Source of the DNA: Hyphomicrobiales bacterium
GTDB taxonomy: Bacteria; Pseudomonadota; Alphaproteobacteria; Rhizobiales; Rhizobiaceae
Assembly: GCA_900468535.1 (NCBI GenBank)
Contig: UBTY01000031.1
Location: 75,347-119,364 of the forward strand
Direction of reading: 5' to 3'
DNA: 44,018 bases
The notes beneath the pieces are model-generated. The model worked only from the letters and a program-made list of their open reading frames with translations, was not told where the DNA came from and searched no databases. Below, piece by piece: positions 28,134 through 36,199 of the stretch (position 1 is the stretch's first letter; every line of letters begins with the position of its first letter). The position numbers and the translations under genes are program-made.

Positions 28134-28574
28134 CTATCCGGGACGCCCGCCAATCGGCCTGCGACCCTCTCGTGCCATTGCCTGGGCAGCCAGAAACGCT
28201 TCGGGCTGCCACAGCTGAAAATGATCCGCCCGACCGACGAAGGCCACCTCGTCCGTGATACCGGTAAAGTCCCGAACGAAGTTCGTGACCAGTAACCGCC
28301 CTTCCGCATCGAGCTTCATGAAGACGCCGCCCCCATGAACAAGAAGCGACATCCGGTTCGCCTCCGGCGAGAACGGATCCTCTGACGCAATCTGCCGCTC
28401 GAACCGCTCCAGCAAGTCCGAACCACCGACGCTGATAGCCGGAAACACAAAATCCTGGAAACAGTACAGCTCCTGGATATTGCGCTGCGCCAGTACGGAA
28501 CGAAACGCCGCGGGCACGGAAACCCTGCCCTTGGAATCGATCCGGTTGGTCGCATGTGAAAGGAAGCGGCTCAT
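28134..28574 (-). CDS. mraZ: Transcriptional regulator MraZ
   Basis: DNA-binding protein that sits first in most dcw operons; in E. coli it represses its own promoter by binding TGGG direct repeats. The 146-residue product contains two AbrB-like swapped-hairpin repeats, RIDSKGRVSVPAAF and KLDAEGRLLVTNF, the pattern of the family. The ATG at 28574 (MSRFLSHATNRIDSKG) fits other MraZ N-termini. An ATG 12 bases upstream (28586) has GGA at a better distance and is the alternative. The region upstream carries four TGGG repeats (separate entry). Confidence 0.94.
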   Translation of the reverse strand: MSRFLSHATNRIDSKGRVSVPAAFRSVLAQRNIQELYCFQDFVFPAISVGGSDLLERFERQIASEDPFSPEANRMSLLVHGGGVFMKLDAEGRLLVTNFVRDFTGITDEVAFVGRADHFQLWQPEAFLAAQAMAREGRRPIGGRPG

Positions 28575-28717
28575 GACACGAAACATCCGTTTCCGAAAGA
28601 GCCCCAGCAAAATTCAGATGCCCGGGACTCCCAACTTCAGACACAGCTTCGCAAGCCAAGCGAAGCAAACTCCGCCCAACATCCCCACGGAGGGAGACGC
28701 CTCTACTTTGCGATGAA

Positions 28718-28784
28718 TGGGCGTCAAATCGCCCTTGTACAGTGCCTAATTGGGATAACATGGGTCCATATGGGCGTCAATGGG
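28718..28784. promoter_or_regulatory. mraZ promoter region with a 10-bp-period TGGG array
   Basis: On the plus strand TGGG occurs at exactly 28751, 28761, 28771 and 28781, each followed by six variable bases. This matches the spacing of MraZ operator repeats described for E. coli. A fifth TGGG is at 28718. The 11-base word ATGGGCGTCAA occurs twice (28717 and 28770); its complement contains TTGACG, a good -35 box reading towards mraZ. Weak -10 candidates lie 16-17 bases further on. The array therefore overlaps the likely promoter, about 145-210 bases before the mraZ start codon. Confidence 0.75.
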
Positions 28785-28790
28785 AAACGC

Positions 28791-29090
28791 CCTTCTCGCG
28801 ATGAGCGCACATCGGAAATTTATAAGCCGTTAAGTTTAACAAACGGTTAGGATCGGCTCTCGGCGTCCCTTGTCGACCGGCTGAACCCCCAGGAAAAAAG
28901 ACCGGCTTCTGCTTGAAAAAGATGCACCTACAAACGCGCCCGCAGGCGCTTCTACGCCAATTGGACGAAGGTCTTTATGAGCCGGATTCGTTCCCATCAT
29001 TAAGTGGAAGCCACTAAAGGCTACGCCGGAGAACCCTCACGGATGAAACATAGTATTTTAGCCAATTGAAATATTAAAGAGCAGAATTAT
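28791..29090. other. Intergenic region upstream of the mraZ operon
   Basis: About 300 bases separate the TGGG array from the zinc-ribbon gene. It holds a short dyad (CCGTT ... AACGG, about 28827-28846), a GC-rich middle, and a distinctly AT-rich last 45 bases that probably include the promoter of the zinc-ribbon gene. I see no long ORF with a ribosome binding site and no recognised structured RNA, though a small RNA cannot be excluded. Confidence 0.4.
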
Positions 29091-29132
29091 ATGGTCGCGG
29101 AGAACAAACAGAGAAGCCACGGAGTATCTCCC

Positions 29133-29330
29133 ATGACAAACTTCACGTTGAAGGGAATTCTATATGGGCTGAAGCAAAGACCCGGCGCCCCGGTTTCTCT
29201 GGCGAAGCAAGGAATGACCGCAGAAATTCAATGCATTTCCTGCGGAAAGACATTCAAGCGCTGGTCTATGCTTTCATCAAGCATCACGGTTTGTGACGAA
29301 TGTCTGCCGAACAAGCAGACCGCTCACTGA
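29133..29330 (+). CDS. Small zinc-ribbon protein, function unknown
   Basis: A 65-residue product with two cysteine pairs, C34-I-S-C37 and C54-D-E-C57, separated by 16 residues, the layout of a treble-clef or zinc-ribbon fold. The N-terminal half is basic and low in acidic residues. The ATG at 29133 has GGAG 8 bases upstream. The frame also opens at an ATG at 29091, which would add 14 residues but has only a weak GAG. The gene faces rnpB across about 15 bases and is flanked upstream by AT-rich DNA, unlike its neighbours. I do not recognise the family. A DNA- or RNA-binding role is plausible from the fold alone but is a guess. Confidence 0.65.
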   Translation: MTNFTLKGILYGLKQRPGAPVSLAKQGMTAEIQCISCGKTFKRWSMLSSSITVCDECLPNKQTAH

Positions 29331-29344
29331 GCTGAGCATTAGGG

Positions 29345-29750
29345 AAAAATCGCCAGTTGGCCTGTAAGCCGGGTTCTGTATGGCTCCGGCCGAAACCGGA
29401 ACGTGGCAGCCATTCCTCTGGGACGACGTTTACACGCCGCCTCACGCAACCCACCCGGATGACTGGCCTAGAAACCGGCCGGCAAGCTTTCGCCTGCCGC
29501 GTCATCCCTATTCGGTCTTGCTCCCGGTGGGGTTTACCTTGCCATCGCCGTTACCGGAAATGCGGTGGGCTCTTACCCCACCCTTTCACCCTTACCGACG
29601 CGAGGCGTCGGCGGTTTGCTTTCTGTGGCACTTTCCCTGAGGTCACCCTCGCCGGACGTTATCCGGCACCGTGTTTCCATGGAGCCCGGACTTTCCTCAC
29701 CCTACCGCCTTTCGGCATTGGTAAAGCGCGGCTGCCCGGCCAACTGACAA
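29345..29750 (-). ncRNA. rnpB: RNase P RNA (class A)
   Basis: Catalytic RNA of RNase P, which matures tRNA 5' ends. Read on the minus strand, the conserved core GAGGAAAGTCCGGGCTCC (complement of 29681-29698) is followed by ACACGGTGCCGG, GGGAAAGTGCCACAGAAA and, near the 3' end, ACAGAACCCGGCTTACAGG, which are the universal bacterial segments. The 5' AGTTGGCC pairs with GGCCAACT near the 3' end (helix P1), fixing the limits at about 29750 and 29350. The RNA then runs into GATTTTTCCC, a likely terminator. Length is about 400 nt, normal for alphaproteobacteria. End positions are approximate. Confidence 0.96.
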
Positions 29751-29801
29751 CGCTCCCTTAACGGAGAGTGTTTGCGAATGCCACCGAAATTCCGCAGGCA
29801 A

Positions 29802-30977
29802 CTACCGGAAATATGGGCGAAAGTCGGTCGCGTAGCCCTGATCGCCGATTTCCCCGCGCAGAAGCAGCTCCGCACCCAGTCTGCCAAGTTCGTCGGAACT
29901 CTTGGCGGAAGTACCGGCGCAGCCGGTGAGAACAGCAATCGACGGCGACGCCGTGTAGCCGATCATCGGAAGCCCGCTCGGCGTATGCGAGACAACGCAC
30001 GATGCCGTCGACATCGAGCGTGGCCGCAGCCTCGGAACGAGATCGGCAACGATCCGGGTGAGATGGTCGCGCGCGACCTCGCGTCCGTCCGTTCGGAACC
30101 AGCTCCGGAGTTCACGATCGCTGCGCAGCACATGATCATCGGGATCGCCACCGATCTTCAGATAAAGCTTGCCGTCAGGATAGCGGATTGGCGGGAGAAG
30201 ATAGATGTCGATCCCTGGCGCTTCGAGAATGAGGGACGGCATTCCCGCACAAAGCGTAGCGTCCTCCTCGCCGACCTCGAACAAAGCGACGGTCCGCCCC
30301 TTAACCGACATATCAACAGACGGCCGCAACAGATTCTCGGAAATGGAAAACCCGCCGGCGGCGAGCAAAACCTTCTCGGCCGTCAATCGGCTGCCACCTG
30401 CGGTCTCGATAACGGCGGCACCGCCTTGCTCATTGATGGAAACGACGTGGTCCCGCACGATTGCAGCGCCCGCCTTCTCGGCCAGCAGCGACTGCGCCTT
30501 CACGAGCTTCCGCGGGCTGATGTATCCCGCCCCGCGCCCCTCGAATATCCCGCACGTGCGTTCCGGAAACGCGAACTGGGGAAACTGCGCTGCCATGGCA
30601 GCAGGGTCGAGCATCGCCGTCTCGACACCCAGCCGCTCCGCCGCCTGCCGTGTCCTTGCAAGATAATCGCTCCCCTCGGGAGCTGCGATCATGCAACCCG
30701 CTTCGGTATAGAAGTCGATACCGCTGTTTTTGGCGATCTCGTCATAGCGCGCAATCGAGCGGTTGGCGAGCAAGGCCCATGTCGGATCCCTATCGATGGA
30801 ACGGGTGATCCGGCCCTCGTCGTAATGACTGGCGAACACTCCGTCATGGTTTTTGCGATCGACAGGCTCATCCGGCCCGATCACTGCCACGCCATCCGTC
30901 TGCCGCGCCAGATGTCTTGCAGCCGCAGCGCCCATCATACCGCGCCCGACGACGATATATTTGAAATCAACGGCCAT
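29802..30977 (-). CDS. FAD-dependent oxidoreductase, DAO family (copy 2)
   Basis: A 391-residue flavoenzyme of the D-amino-acid oxidase/sarcosine oxidase (DAO) superfamily. It has the N-terminal dinucleotide fold IVVGRGMMGAAAARHL, the segment FASHYDEGRITRSIDRD, and near the end SSDELGRLGAELLL, which fits the second FAD-contacting region. It is clearly paralogous with the gene directly upstream (30967-32169): both begin MAVDFK and share VGRGMMGAAAARHL-type, HYDE-RITR and LPP-RYPDGK-YLK-GGD segments. The ATG at 30977 overlaps the end of that gene by 11 bases, so translation is probably coupled. A secondary amine or N-methyl amino acid is the likely kind of substrate, but the actual one cannot be inferred. 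rnpB begins about 50 bases after its stop. Confidence 0.88.
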   Translation of the reverse strand: MAVDFKYIVVGRGMMGAAAARHLARQTDGVAVIGPDEPVDRKNHDGVFASHYDEGRITRSIDRDPTWALLANRSIARYDEIAKNSGIDFYTEAGCMIAAPEGSDYLARTRQAAERLGVETAMLDPAAMAAQFPQFAFPERTCGIFEGRGAGYISPRKLVKAQSLLAEKAGAAIVRDHVVSINEQGGAAVIETAGGSRLTAEKVLLAAGGFSISENLLRPSVDMSVKGRTVALFEVGEEDATLCAGMPSLILEAPGIDIYLLPPIRYPDGKLYLKIGGDPDDHVLRSDRELRSWFRTDGREVARDHLTRIVADLVPRLRPRSMSTASCVVSHTPSGLPMIGYTASPSIAVLTGCAGTSAKSSDELGRLGAELLLRGEIGDQGYATDFRPYFR

Positions 30978-32169
30978 GCGACGCCCTCAGCACTGGTGTC
31001 AGTTGCTCGCCGAAATCTTCCGGCCCGAGCGTTCCCTCTGTCATCAGCACGGCTCCAAGCCGTCCGATCTCGTCACTGGATTTGGCCGCAACGAAATTGC
31101 CGCCGGTCAGAACGGCAATGCGGGATGATGCCGTGAACCCGGCATAGGGATAAGAGGTTTTCGTGAAAGTCGCGACGCATGAAGCAGAACTGATCGGGCA
31201 CCCTGCAAGGCCGGGCATCAGCGTTTGCGCCGTGGCGGCGATGATGTCACGTTCTGAAGGATTGCCTTTGGAGCGGAACCATTCTCCGGCAGAGTCCAGG
31301 GTCTCGAAGACCTGGGCTTCGGTGTCGCCGCCAAGCTTGAGATAGGTCTTGCCGTCGGGATAGCGAACCGGCGGAAGAATGTAGACGTGATCGTCATCGG
31401 TGTCGCCGAACACGATGGCAGCAGGCATGGATCCGAAGATCTCGAGTTCGCGCTCACCCAGTTCGAAAAACACGACAGTGCGTGCGGCCACCCGAACGTC
31501 GACGGACTCCGGAAGCAAACTGTTGAAATTCGTGAAGCCGCCAGCGGCCACGAGGACACGCTCGGCGCTACATGTCTTGCCGCCGGCATCGACCTCGACG
31601 TACGAGCCGACGTCACGGACGCCGGTCACCGTCGCATCGATGCCCTCAACCCCACCTGCCTGGGCCAGCGCTGACTGCGCCCGCACAAGCGCGCGCGGAT
31701 TGATGTGACCGGCCCGTTTTCCTTGGAAAAACCCATGGAAAGACCCGTCGATGTTGAATTGCGGGAAGCGCCCGCGCAGCGTGGCCGGATCCAGCGTCTC
31801 GACATCGACATCGAGCACGCCGGCAACATCAAGCGCCCGCCCCAGGTACCCCTCGCCGGCCCGTGGCTTCGGACCGGCAAACAGGCATCCGACTTCCGAA
31901 AAGAAGGAGATGCCGCTTCTTGCCTCGATATCGGCATAGCGATCGAGCGATCGATCTGCGAGCGTTGCCCAGACCATATTGTCGTCGAATGTGCGCGTGA
32001 TGCGCGCCTCGTCGTAATGGCTGGCGAAAACGCCGCGATGACTTTTTCGGTCACAGGGCTCGCCCGGACCGATCAGCGCAACGCCGTCGATCATCCCGGA
32101 CAGATGGCGGGCCGCTGCCGCGCCCATCATGCCCCGACCGATCACGATCACCTTGAAATCAACTGCCAT
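30967..32169 (-). CDS. FAD-dependent oxidoreductase, DAO family (copy 1)
   Basis: A 400-residue flavoenzyme with the FAD fold VIVIGRGMMGAAAARHL at the N-terminus, followed by FASHYDEARITRTFDDN and the substrate-domain strands typical of sarcosine oxidase-like enzymes (VYILPPVRYPDGKTYLKLGGD). It is the first of a tandem pair with the gene at 29802-30977. The two proteins are similar along their whole length, but the central regions have diverged, which suggests an old duplication with different or complementary substrates, or subunits of one enzyme. ATG at 32169. About 100 bases separate it from the transglycosylase gene upstream. The reaction would yield H2O2 if O2 is the acceptor. Confidence 0.88.
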   Translation of the reverse strand: MAVDFKVIVIGRGMMGAAAARHLSGMIDGVALIGPGEPCDRKSHRGVFASHYDEARITRTFDDNMVWATLADRSLDRYADIEARSGISFFSEVGCLFAGPKPRAGEGYLGRALDVAGVLDVDVETLDPATLRGRFPQFNIDGSFHGFFQGKRAGHINPRALVRAQSALAQAGGVEGIDATVTGVRDVGSYVEVDAGGKTCSAERVLVAAGGFTNFNSLLPESVDVRVAARTVVFFELGERELEIFGSMPAAIVFGDTDDDHVYILPPVRYPDGKTYLKLGGDTEAQVFETLDSAGEWFRSKGNPSERDIIAATAQTLMPGLAGCPISSASCVATFTKTSYPYAGFTASSRIAVLTGGNFVAAKSSDEIGRLGAVLMTEGTLGPEDFGEQLTPVLRASHGR

Positions 32170-32268
32170 GTCTCACCTCGTTTCGAGGTCAGATAGCACG
32201 CGCACCGTGTTGATTCATATTCTTAAGTGCGCGTCGGAAGTGATTCACCGATAAGCGTTTCCGAACGA

Positions 32269-32823
32269 TTAGTTCAGCATCGCCAGGACTTTACCGCAGT
32301 AGGCCTTGGAGACCGGGTTCATGCGCGTGGCGCCATGGCCGGCATTGTACTTGAGGATGGTATCGCAGGTTTCGCCACCGCCGAGATGATGCGCGGCCGC
32401 AAGATACTTCATGCCATACTTGATATTGGTGTCGGGGTCGAACAGGCCCTTCTTTGAACCCGAGTAGCCCATCATCTTCGCCGTCGCTGGCTTGATCTGC
32501 ATGAGGCCGATTTCACCGGCGCTGCCGCGTGCATTCGGATTGAAATTGCTCTCGACGCGGACAACCGCACGGGCAAGCTCTACAGGAACATCGTACTGCT
32601 TGGCATACTTGACGATAATGGCGGAGTAGTTGCCCTTGGCACCGGTGTTTGAAACCGCTTTGCCTTTGGTTTCGATGTTCGGAACCGCAAAGCCGGTGGT
32701 CCGGTTGACAGTCTTCAAAGGTAAGGTCTGCTTAGACTTGTTGCCCCAGTCGCTCGCAAAAGCGGAATTGAATCCCATCAGCAGTGTGCATGCGCACACT
32801 ACAGCAGAAATAAGCTTTCTCAT
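32269..32823 (-). CDS. Small lytic transglycosylase with SLT domain
   Basis: A 184-residue exported murein lyase. The N-terminus is a Sec signal peptide (MRKLISAVVCACTLLMGFNSAFA, cleavage near residue 23). The SLT (goose-lysozyme-like) domain from about 65 has the catalytic Glu91 in VRVESNFNP, then GEIGLMQIKPATAKMMGY, LFDPDTNIKYGMKYL and the C-terminal YNAGHGA motif. All key residues are present. Such enzymes cut MurNAc-GlcNAc bonds to form 1,6-anhydroMurNAc. It is single-domain. The 264 bases upstream (32824-33087) show no other gene. Confidence 0.93.
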   Translation of the reverse strand: MRKLISAVVCACTLLMGFNSAFASDWGNKSKQTLPLKTVNRTTGFAVPNIETKGKAVSNTGAKGNYSAIIVKYAKQYDVPVELARAVVRVESNFNPNARGSAGEIGLMQIKPATAKMMGYSGSKKGLFDPDTNIKYGMKYLAAAHHLGGGETCDTILKYNAGHGATRMNPVSKAYCGKVLAMLN

Positions 32824-33087
32824 GTAGTCTAATTACTCCGATCACACGACTTTCCTGACGCAACCAAAAGTATCGCGCCAGCAAACTGTAAGATGAAGGT
32901 CGGAACCCATCTTTGATATTCGTCGTTGTTCAATTTTACGCCAGCTATATCACCCAAACTAAGCATCTGGCGCCGTTCAGCGAGCGGCTTTAGACCATCG
33001 TAATGAGGAGATAATAGGGAAATGGTGTGGCAAGGCGGCGAACTCCCTAAATCTGGGGAGGCGCGACGCTCTGCAGAGGGCTTGCGA

Positions 33088-33849
33088 TCAGGCGTAACGC
33101 GGCAGCGCTGACAGCAATCTGTGCAGCGTATCGATCGTCGAGAAGTCGGCTATTCCGTCGACGCGTTCTGGGCGGAAATGGCGTTGAAACGCCTCCATCT
33201 CACCGGCCATCTTATCGGAAAATTCGCCTGTGATCTCAGTTCCGTAACCATAGAGCGACAGCATGGACTGCAAAGCCTCGATCGGCTGCCCACTATCGCC
33301 CCTTTGGAAAAATCTTCCACCGGTGATGCCTGCAGGCTCGACCCAGTGCCCGACGCCTGCCCTGAAAAGCTCCGCCCATGGAAAATTTTCGCCCGGATCG
33401 AGCTTGCGCCGGGGCGCAATATCGGAGTGCCCGAGCACTCTTTCGGGCACAATTGACCAACGTTTGCCACAATCGAGACACAATTCGATCACCGCATCGA
33501 TCTGCGCCTGCGGATAGGCGGGCAAGCCGCCGGGGTGGCCGGCATTGGCAATCTCGACCCCGATGGAACGCGAATTGATATCGCTCTCGCCGCGCCAGAT
33601 GCTCTTGCCGGCGTGCCATGCGCGCCGGCTTTCAGGAACGAGTTGCAGCACCTCGCCATTCTCCCGCACGAAGTAGTGGCTGGAGACCTGGCTTTCCTCG
33701 CGACAGAGCCAGTCGAGAGCCCCTTCCGAGGTCGGCATGCCGGTATAATGGAGAATGATCATGTCGGGCACATGCGCGTCGACGCGCTCGCCATGGTTCG
33801 GAGACGCCTGAACGATCGCCTTCTTGAAGTCAGCCTCGAACGAGGTCAT
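33088..33849 (-). CDS. N-acetylmuramoyl-L-alanine amidase with peptidoglycan-binding domain
   Basis: Zinc amidase of the AmpD-like (amidase_2) family, 253 residues. Metal ligands are visible as H34 (IILHYTG), H141 (LGHSDIAP) and D151 (RRKLDPGENFPW), with E99 in SIGVEIANAG as a likely catalytic residue. The C-terminal part, from about 180, resembles a PG_binding_1 domain (DSGQPIEALQSMLSLYGYG). No signal peptide is apparent, so it may act in the cytoplasm on recycled anhydro-muropeptides like AmpD. The ATG at 33849 overlaps the stop of the DjlA-like gene as ATGA, so the two are co-translated. Confidence 0.92.
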   Translation of the reverse strand: MTSFEADFKKAIVQASPNHGERVDAHVPDMIILHYTGMPTSEGALDWLCREESQVSSHYFVRENGEVLQLVPESRRAWHAGKSIWRGESDINSRSIGVEIANAGHPGGLPAYPQAQIDAVIELCLDCGKRWSIVPERVLGHSDIAPRRKLDPGENFPWAELFRAGVGHWVEPAGITGGRFFQRGDSGQPIEALQSMLSLYGYGTEITGEFSDKMAGEMEAFQRHFRPERVDGIADFSTIDTLHRLLSALPRYA

Positions 33850-34553
33850 GCGGCGCGCCGTTCCTTCTCGATCGCCTCATACGCAGCGTTCAGCGCCGCC
33901 ATGCGTTCGTTCGCGATCGCATGGAATTCGGCCGGTACGCCGCGGGAAATCAACCGATCGGGATGATGCTCGCTGACAAGGCCATGATAGCGACGCCTGA
34001 TCGTGCTGAAATCATCCGATGGAGAGACGCCAAGCACCTTGTACGGATCGCGCCCCATGGAAACATGACGCGCCGCGATACGGTCGAAGCGCTCTTCGCT
34101 CATGTGGAAGATCTCGGCGACATGCTGCAGGAACGCCATTTCCTTCTCGTGGATGAGACCATCGGCCTTGGCGATATGGAACAGCCCATCGAGAACCTCT
34201 TCAAGCACCGGGCAATTGGCGGCGCAGGTCACGCAAAGCGTCGAGAGACGCTCGGCATAAGCCTCATAGCCGGCAACGTCCTGGCGTGCGAGATTATAGA
34301 GACGCGCGACGTTCCTCGCCTGATCCGGCGGAAACTCGAATATCTCGCGGAAGGCATCGACTTCCTTCTCGCTGACGATGCCATCGGCTTTCGCCATCTT
34401 GGCCGACAATGCGATGATGGCGACGGAAAACGCGACCTTCCGGCGGGTTTCGGGGTCGCCCTCGAAAACCGTACGGATTGCTTCAACGACCGCCGAAAGC
34501 GCATTCCCGGCAGTATTGCCGATCGCGTTGAGCAATTTTTCCCAAAAGGACAT
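33846..34553 (-). CDS. DjlA-like co-chaperone: TerB domain plus J domain
   Basis: A 235-residue protein with an N-terminal amphipathic segment, a TerB-like helical domain at about 40-150 (AKADGIVSEKEVDAF and AKADGLIHEKEMAFL, two acidic metal-binding-type repeats) and a C-terminal J domain with the HPD motif in SEHHPDRL. The J domain would stimulate a DnaK ATPase. E. coli DjlA has the same TerB-J order but also an N-terminal membrane anchor, which I do not clearly see here. The gene overlaps the amidase by ATGA. Its ATG at 34553 follows a 377-base divergent gap to pfp. The name djlA fits but the cellular role in rhizobia is not established by the sequence. Confidence 0.88.
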   Translation of the reverse strand: MSFWEKLLNAIGNTAGNALSAVVEAIRTVFEGDPETRRKVAFSVAIIALSAKMAKADGIVSEKEVDAFREIFEFPPDQARNVARLYNLARQDVAGYEAYAERLSTLCVTCAANCPVLEEVLDGLFHIAKADGLIHEKEMAFLQHVAEIFHMSEERFDRIAARHVSMGRDPYKVLGVSPSDDFSTIRRRYHGLVSEHHPDRLISRGVPAEFHAIANERMAALNAAYEAIEKERRAA

Positions 34554-34930
34554 CTAGGCCTCTCGCCTTATCGAAACGAATGTCACCTTGACCAAATAAA
34601 AGCCGGCTTTGCAAGGCGGCGATTGGTCGTACCCCGGAAAACACCTTTCACAATTCTGTACGGTCAGAACGCAGGAATGGTTTTCAGATGGCATCGGAAA
34701 ATCAACGAACAAGGCGTGAAGGAATGCTGCCGGATCCGATTTCCACAACAGTTCTTCTCAAGCAGCCAACACCTGAACCGATTATATCCGCTCTTCCTGC
34801 GCCGTTGAACCGTAAGCCACCGGATACGGTCCAGTTTTCATGAAAACAACACTTTACAGCGCCCTTTCCCTGCCGCATCCATGCGTTACCTAAAACACGC
34901 GGACGCGTTGAAATGGAAGGCGGAGGGATC
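34554..34930. other. Divergent intergenic region djlA-like / pfp
   Basis: The 377 bases should contain promoters for both flanking genes. I see a 6-bp inverted repeat (ACCGTA ... TACGGT) near 34810-34830, a short palindrome TTTTCATGAAAA at about 34836-34847, and the pfp Shine-Dalgarno sequence GGAGGG at 34922. No additional gene with credible coding features is evident. Confidence 0.4.
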
Positions 34931-36142
34931 ATGGCCAAACAGAAAGTCGCAATGCTCACAGCTGGGGGCCTGGCACCATGCCTGTCATCCGCGGTTGGCG
35001 GCCTTATCGAGCGATATAGCGACGTAGCGCCTGATATCGAGCTCATCGCCTACAAATCCGGATACCAAGGCGTCCTGCTCGGCGACAGCATCGCGATCAC
35101 ACCGCAGATGCGCGAAAAAGCCGCGCTGCTGCACCGCTACGGCGGCTCGCCGATCGGCAACAGCCGCGTGAAGCTGACCAACGCCGTCGACTGCGTGAAG
35201 CGCGGTCTCGTGAAAGAAGGCGAAAACCCACTTCGCGTCGCAGCCGAGCGTCTCGCCAATGATGGCGTTACCATCCTGCACACGATCGGCGGCGACGACA
35301 CGAATACCACGGCTGCAGACCTGGCGGCCTATCTCGCCGCGAATGGCTACAATCTCACCGTCGTCGGCCTTCCGAAGACAGTCGACAACGACGTCGTGCC
35401 GATCAGGCAGTCGCTCGGCGCATGGACGGCAGCTGAGGTCGGCGCCCATTTCTTCGACAACGTCAGCAATGAGCAGACCGCCGCGCCGCGCACTCTTATT
35501 ATACATGAGGTGATGGGTCGTCATTGCGGCTGGCTGACGGCTGCGACCGCCCGCGCCTATCTTCAGCGCAACAGGCATAACGAATATGTCGATGGCCTGA
35601 TGACCAACGCCGGAATGAAGAGCATCAACGCCGTCTATCTGCCTGAGCTCGCCTTCGATCTGGAGCAGGAAGCTGCACGTCTGAAGGAAATCATGGATCG
35701 CACCGGCTATGCCACGGTGTTCGTTTCCGAAGGCGCATGCCTCGATGCCATCGTTGCCGAGCGCGAGGCTGCCGGCGAAACGGTCAAGCGCGACGCATTC
35801 GGCCATGTGAAGATCGATACGATTAATGTCGGTGGCTGGTTCCAGAAGCAGTTTGCGAGCCTCGTCAACGCCGAACGCTCGCTTGTCCAGAAGTCCGGCT
35901 ACTTTGCACGTTCCGCACCTGCCAACGCCGACGATCTGCACCTTATCCAGAGCATGACCGACCTTGCCGTCGAAAGCGCTCTCAACAAGGTGTCTGGCGT
36001 GACCGGCCATGACGAGGGCCAGGGCGGCAAGCTTCGCACGATCGAGTTTCCCCGAATCAAGGGAGGCAAGCCTTTCGACGTATCCACGAAGTGGTTCGGC
36101 GAGGTGATGACGACGATCGGCCAGAAATACAAGGCAGCATGA
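34931..36142 (+). CDS. pfp: Pyrophosphate-dependent 6-phosphofructokinase
   Basis: Phosphofructokinase-family enzyme of 403 residues that probably interconverts fructose 6-phosphate and fructose 1,6-bisphosphate with pyrophosphate. Key motifs are GGDDTNTTAADLA at 120-132 and the catalytic PKTVDND at 148-154. The second Asp in GGDD, where ATP-type enzymes have Gly, is the accepted mark of PPi use. The ATG at 34931 follows GGAGGG with a short gap; an upstream in-frame ATG at 34913 lacks a good site. Rhizobia rely mainly on the Entner-Doudoroff pathway, so this enzyme may serve a reversible or gluconeogenic route. That is inference. Confidence 0.92.
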   Translation: MAKQKVAMLTAGGLAPCLSSAVGGLIERYSDVAPDIELIAYKSGYQGVLLGDSIAITPQMREKAALLHRYGGSPIGNSRVKLTNAVDCVKRGLVKEGENPLRVAAERLANDGVTILHTIGGDDTNTTAADLAAYLAANGYNLTVVGLPKTVDNDVVPIRQSLGAWTAAEVGAHFFDNVSNEQTAAPRTLIIHEVMGRHCGWLTAATARAYLQRNRHNEYVDGLMTNAGMKSINAVYLPELAFDLEQEAARLKEIMDRTGYATVFVSEGACLDAIVAEREAAGETVKRDAFGHVKIDTINVGGWFQKQFASLVNAERSLVQKSGYFARSAPANADDLHLIQSMTDLAVESALNKVSGVTGHDEGQGGKLRTIEFPRIKGGKPFDVSTKWFGEVMTTIGQKYKAA

Positions 36143-36199
36143 TTGACGCAAGGTAGATATGGTGTCTTTGCTTGTTTCTGAGGAATAGGAGGAGTCGTC

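Noticed and set aside
28120..28761. Very long open frame upstream of rsmH, in frame with it and overlapping mraZ (would give about 555 residues).
   Set aside because: The extension has no family similarity, is antiphase to the well-supported mraZ frame, and the true rsmH start at 28119 has a good ribosome binding site. It is a GC-rich shadow frame.
29357..29761. Plus-strand frames of 80-134 codons in the 29.36-29.76 kb region.
   Set aside because: They lie antisense to rnpB, whose conserved segments and terminal helix pairing explain the sequence fully.
32824..33087. Possible tRNA or small RNA in the gap upstream of the SLT gene, with GGGGAGG and GCGC-rich words.
   Set aside because: I could not fold a cloverleaf or recognise a known rhizobial sRNA family, and there is no clear terminator.
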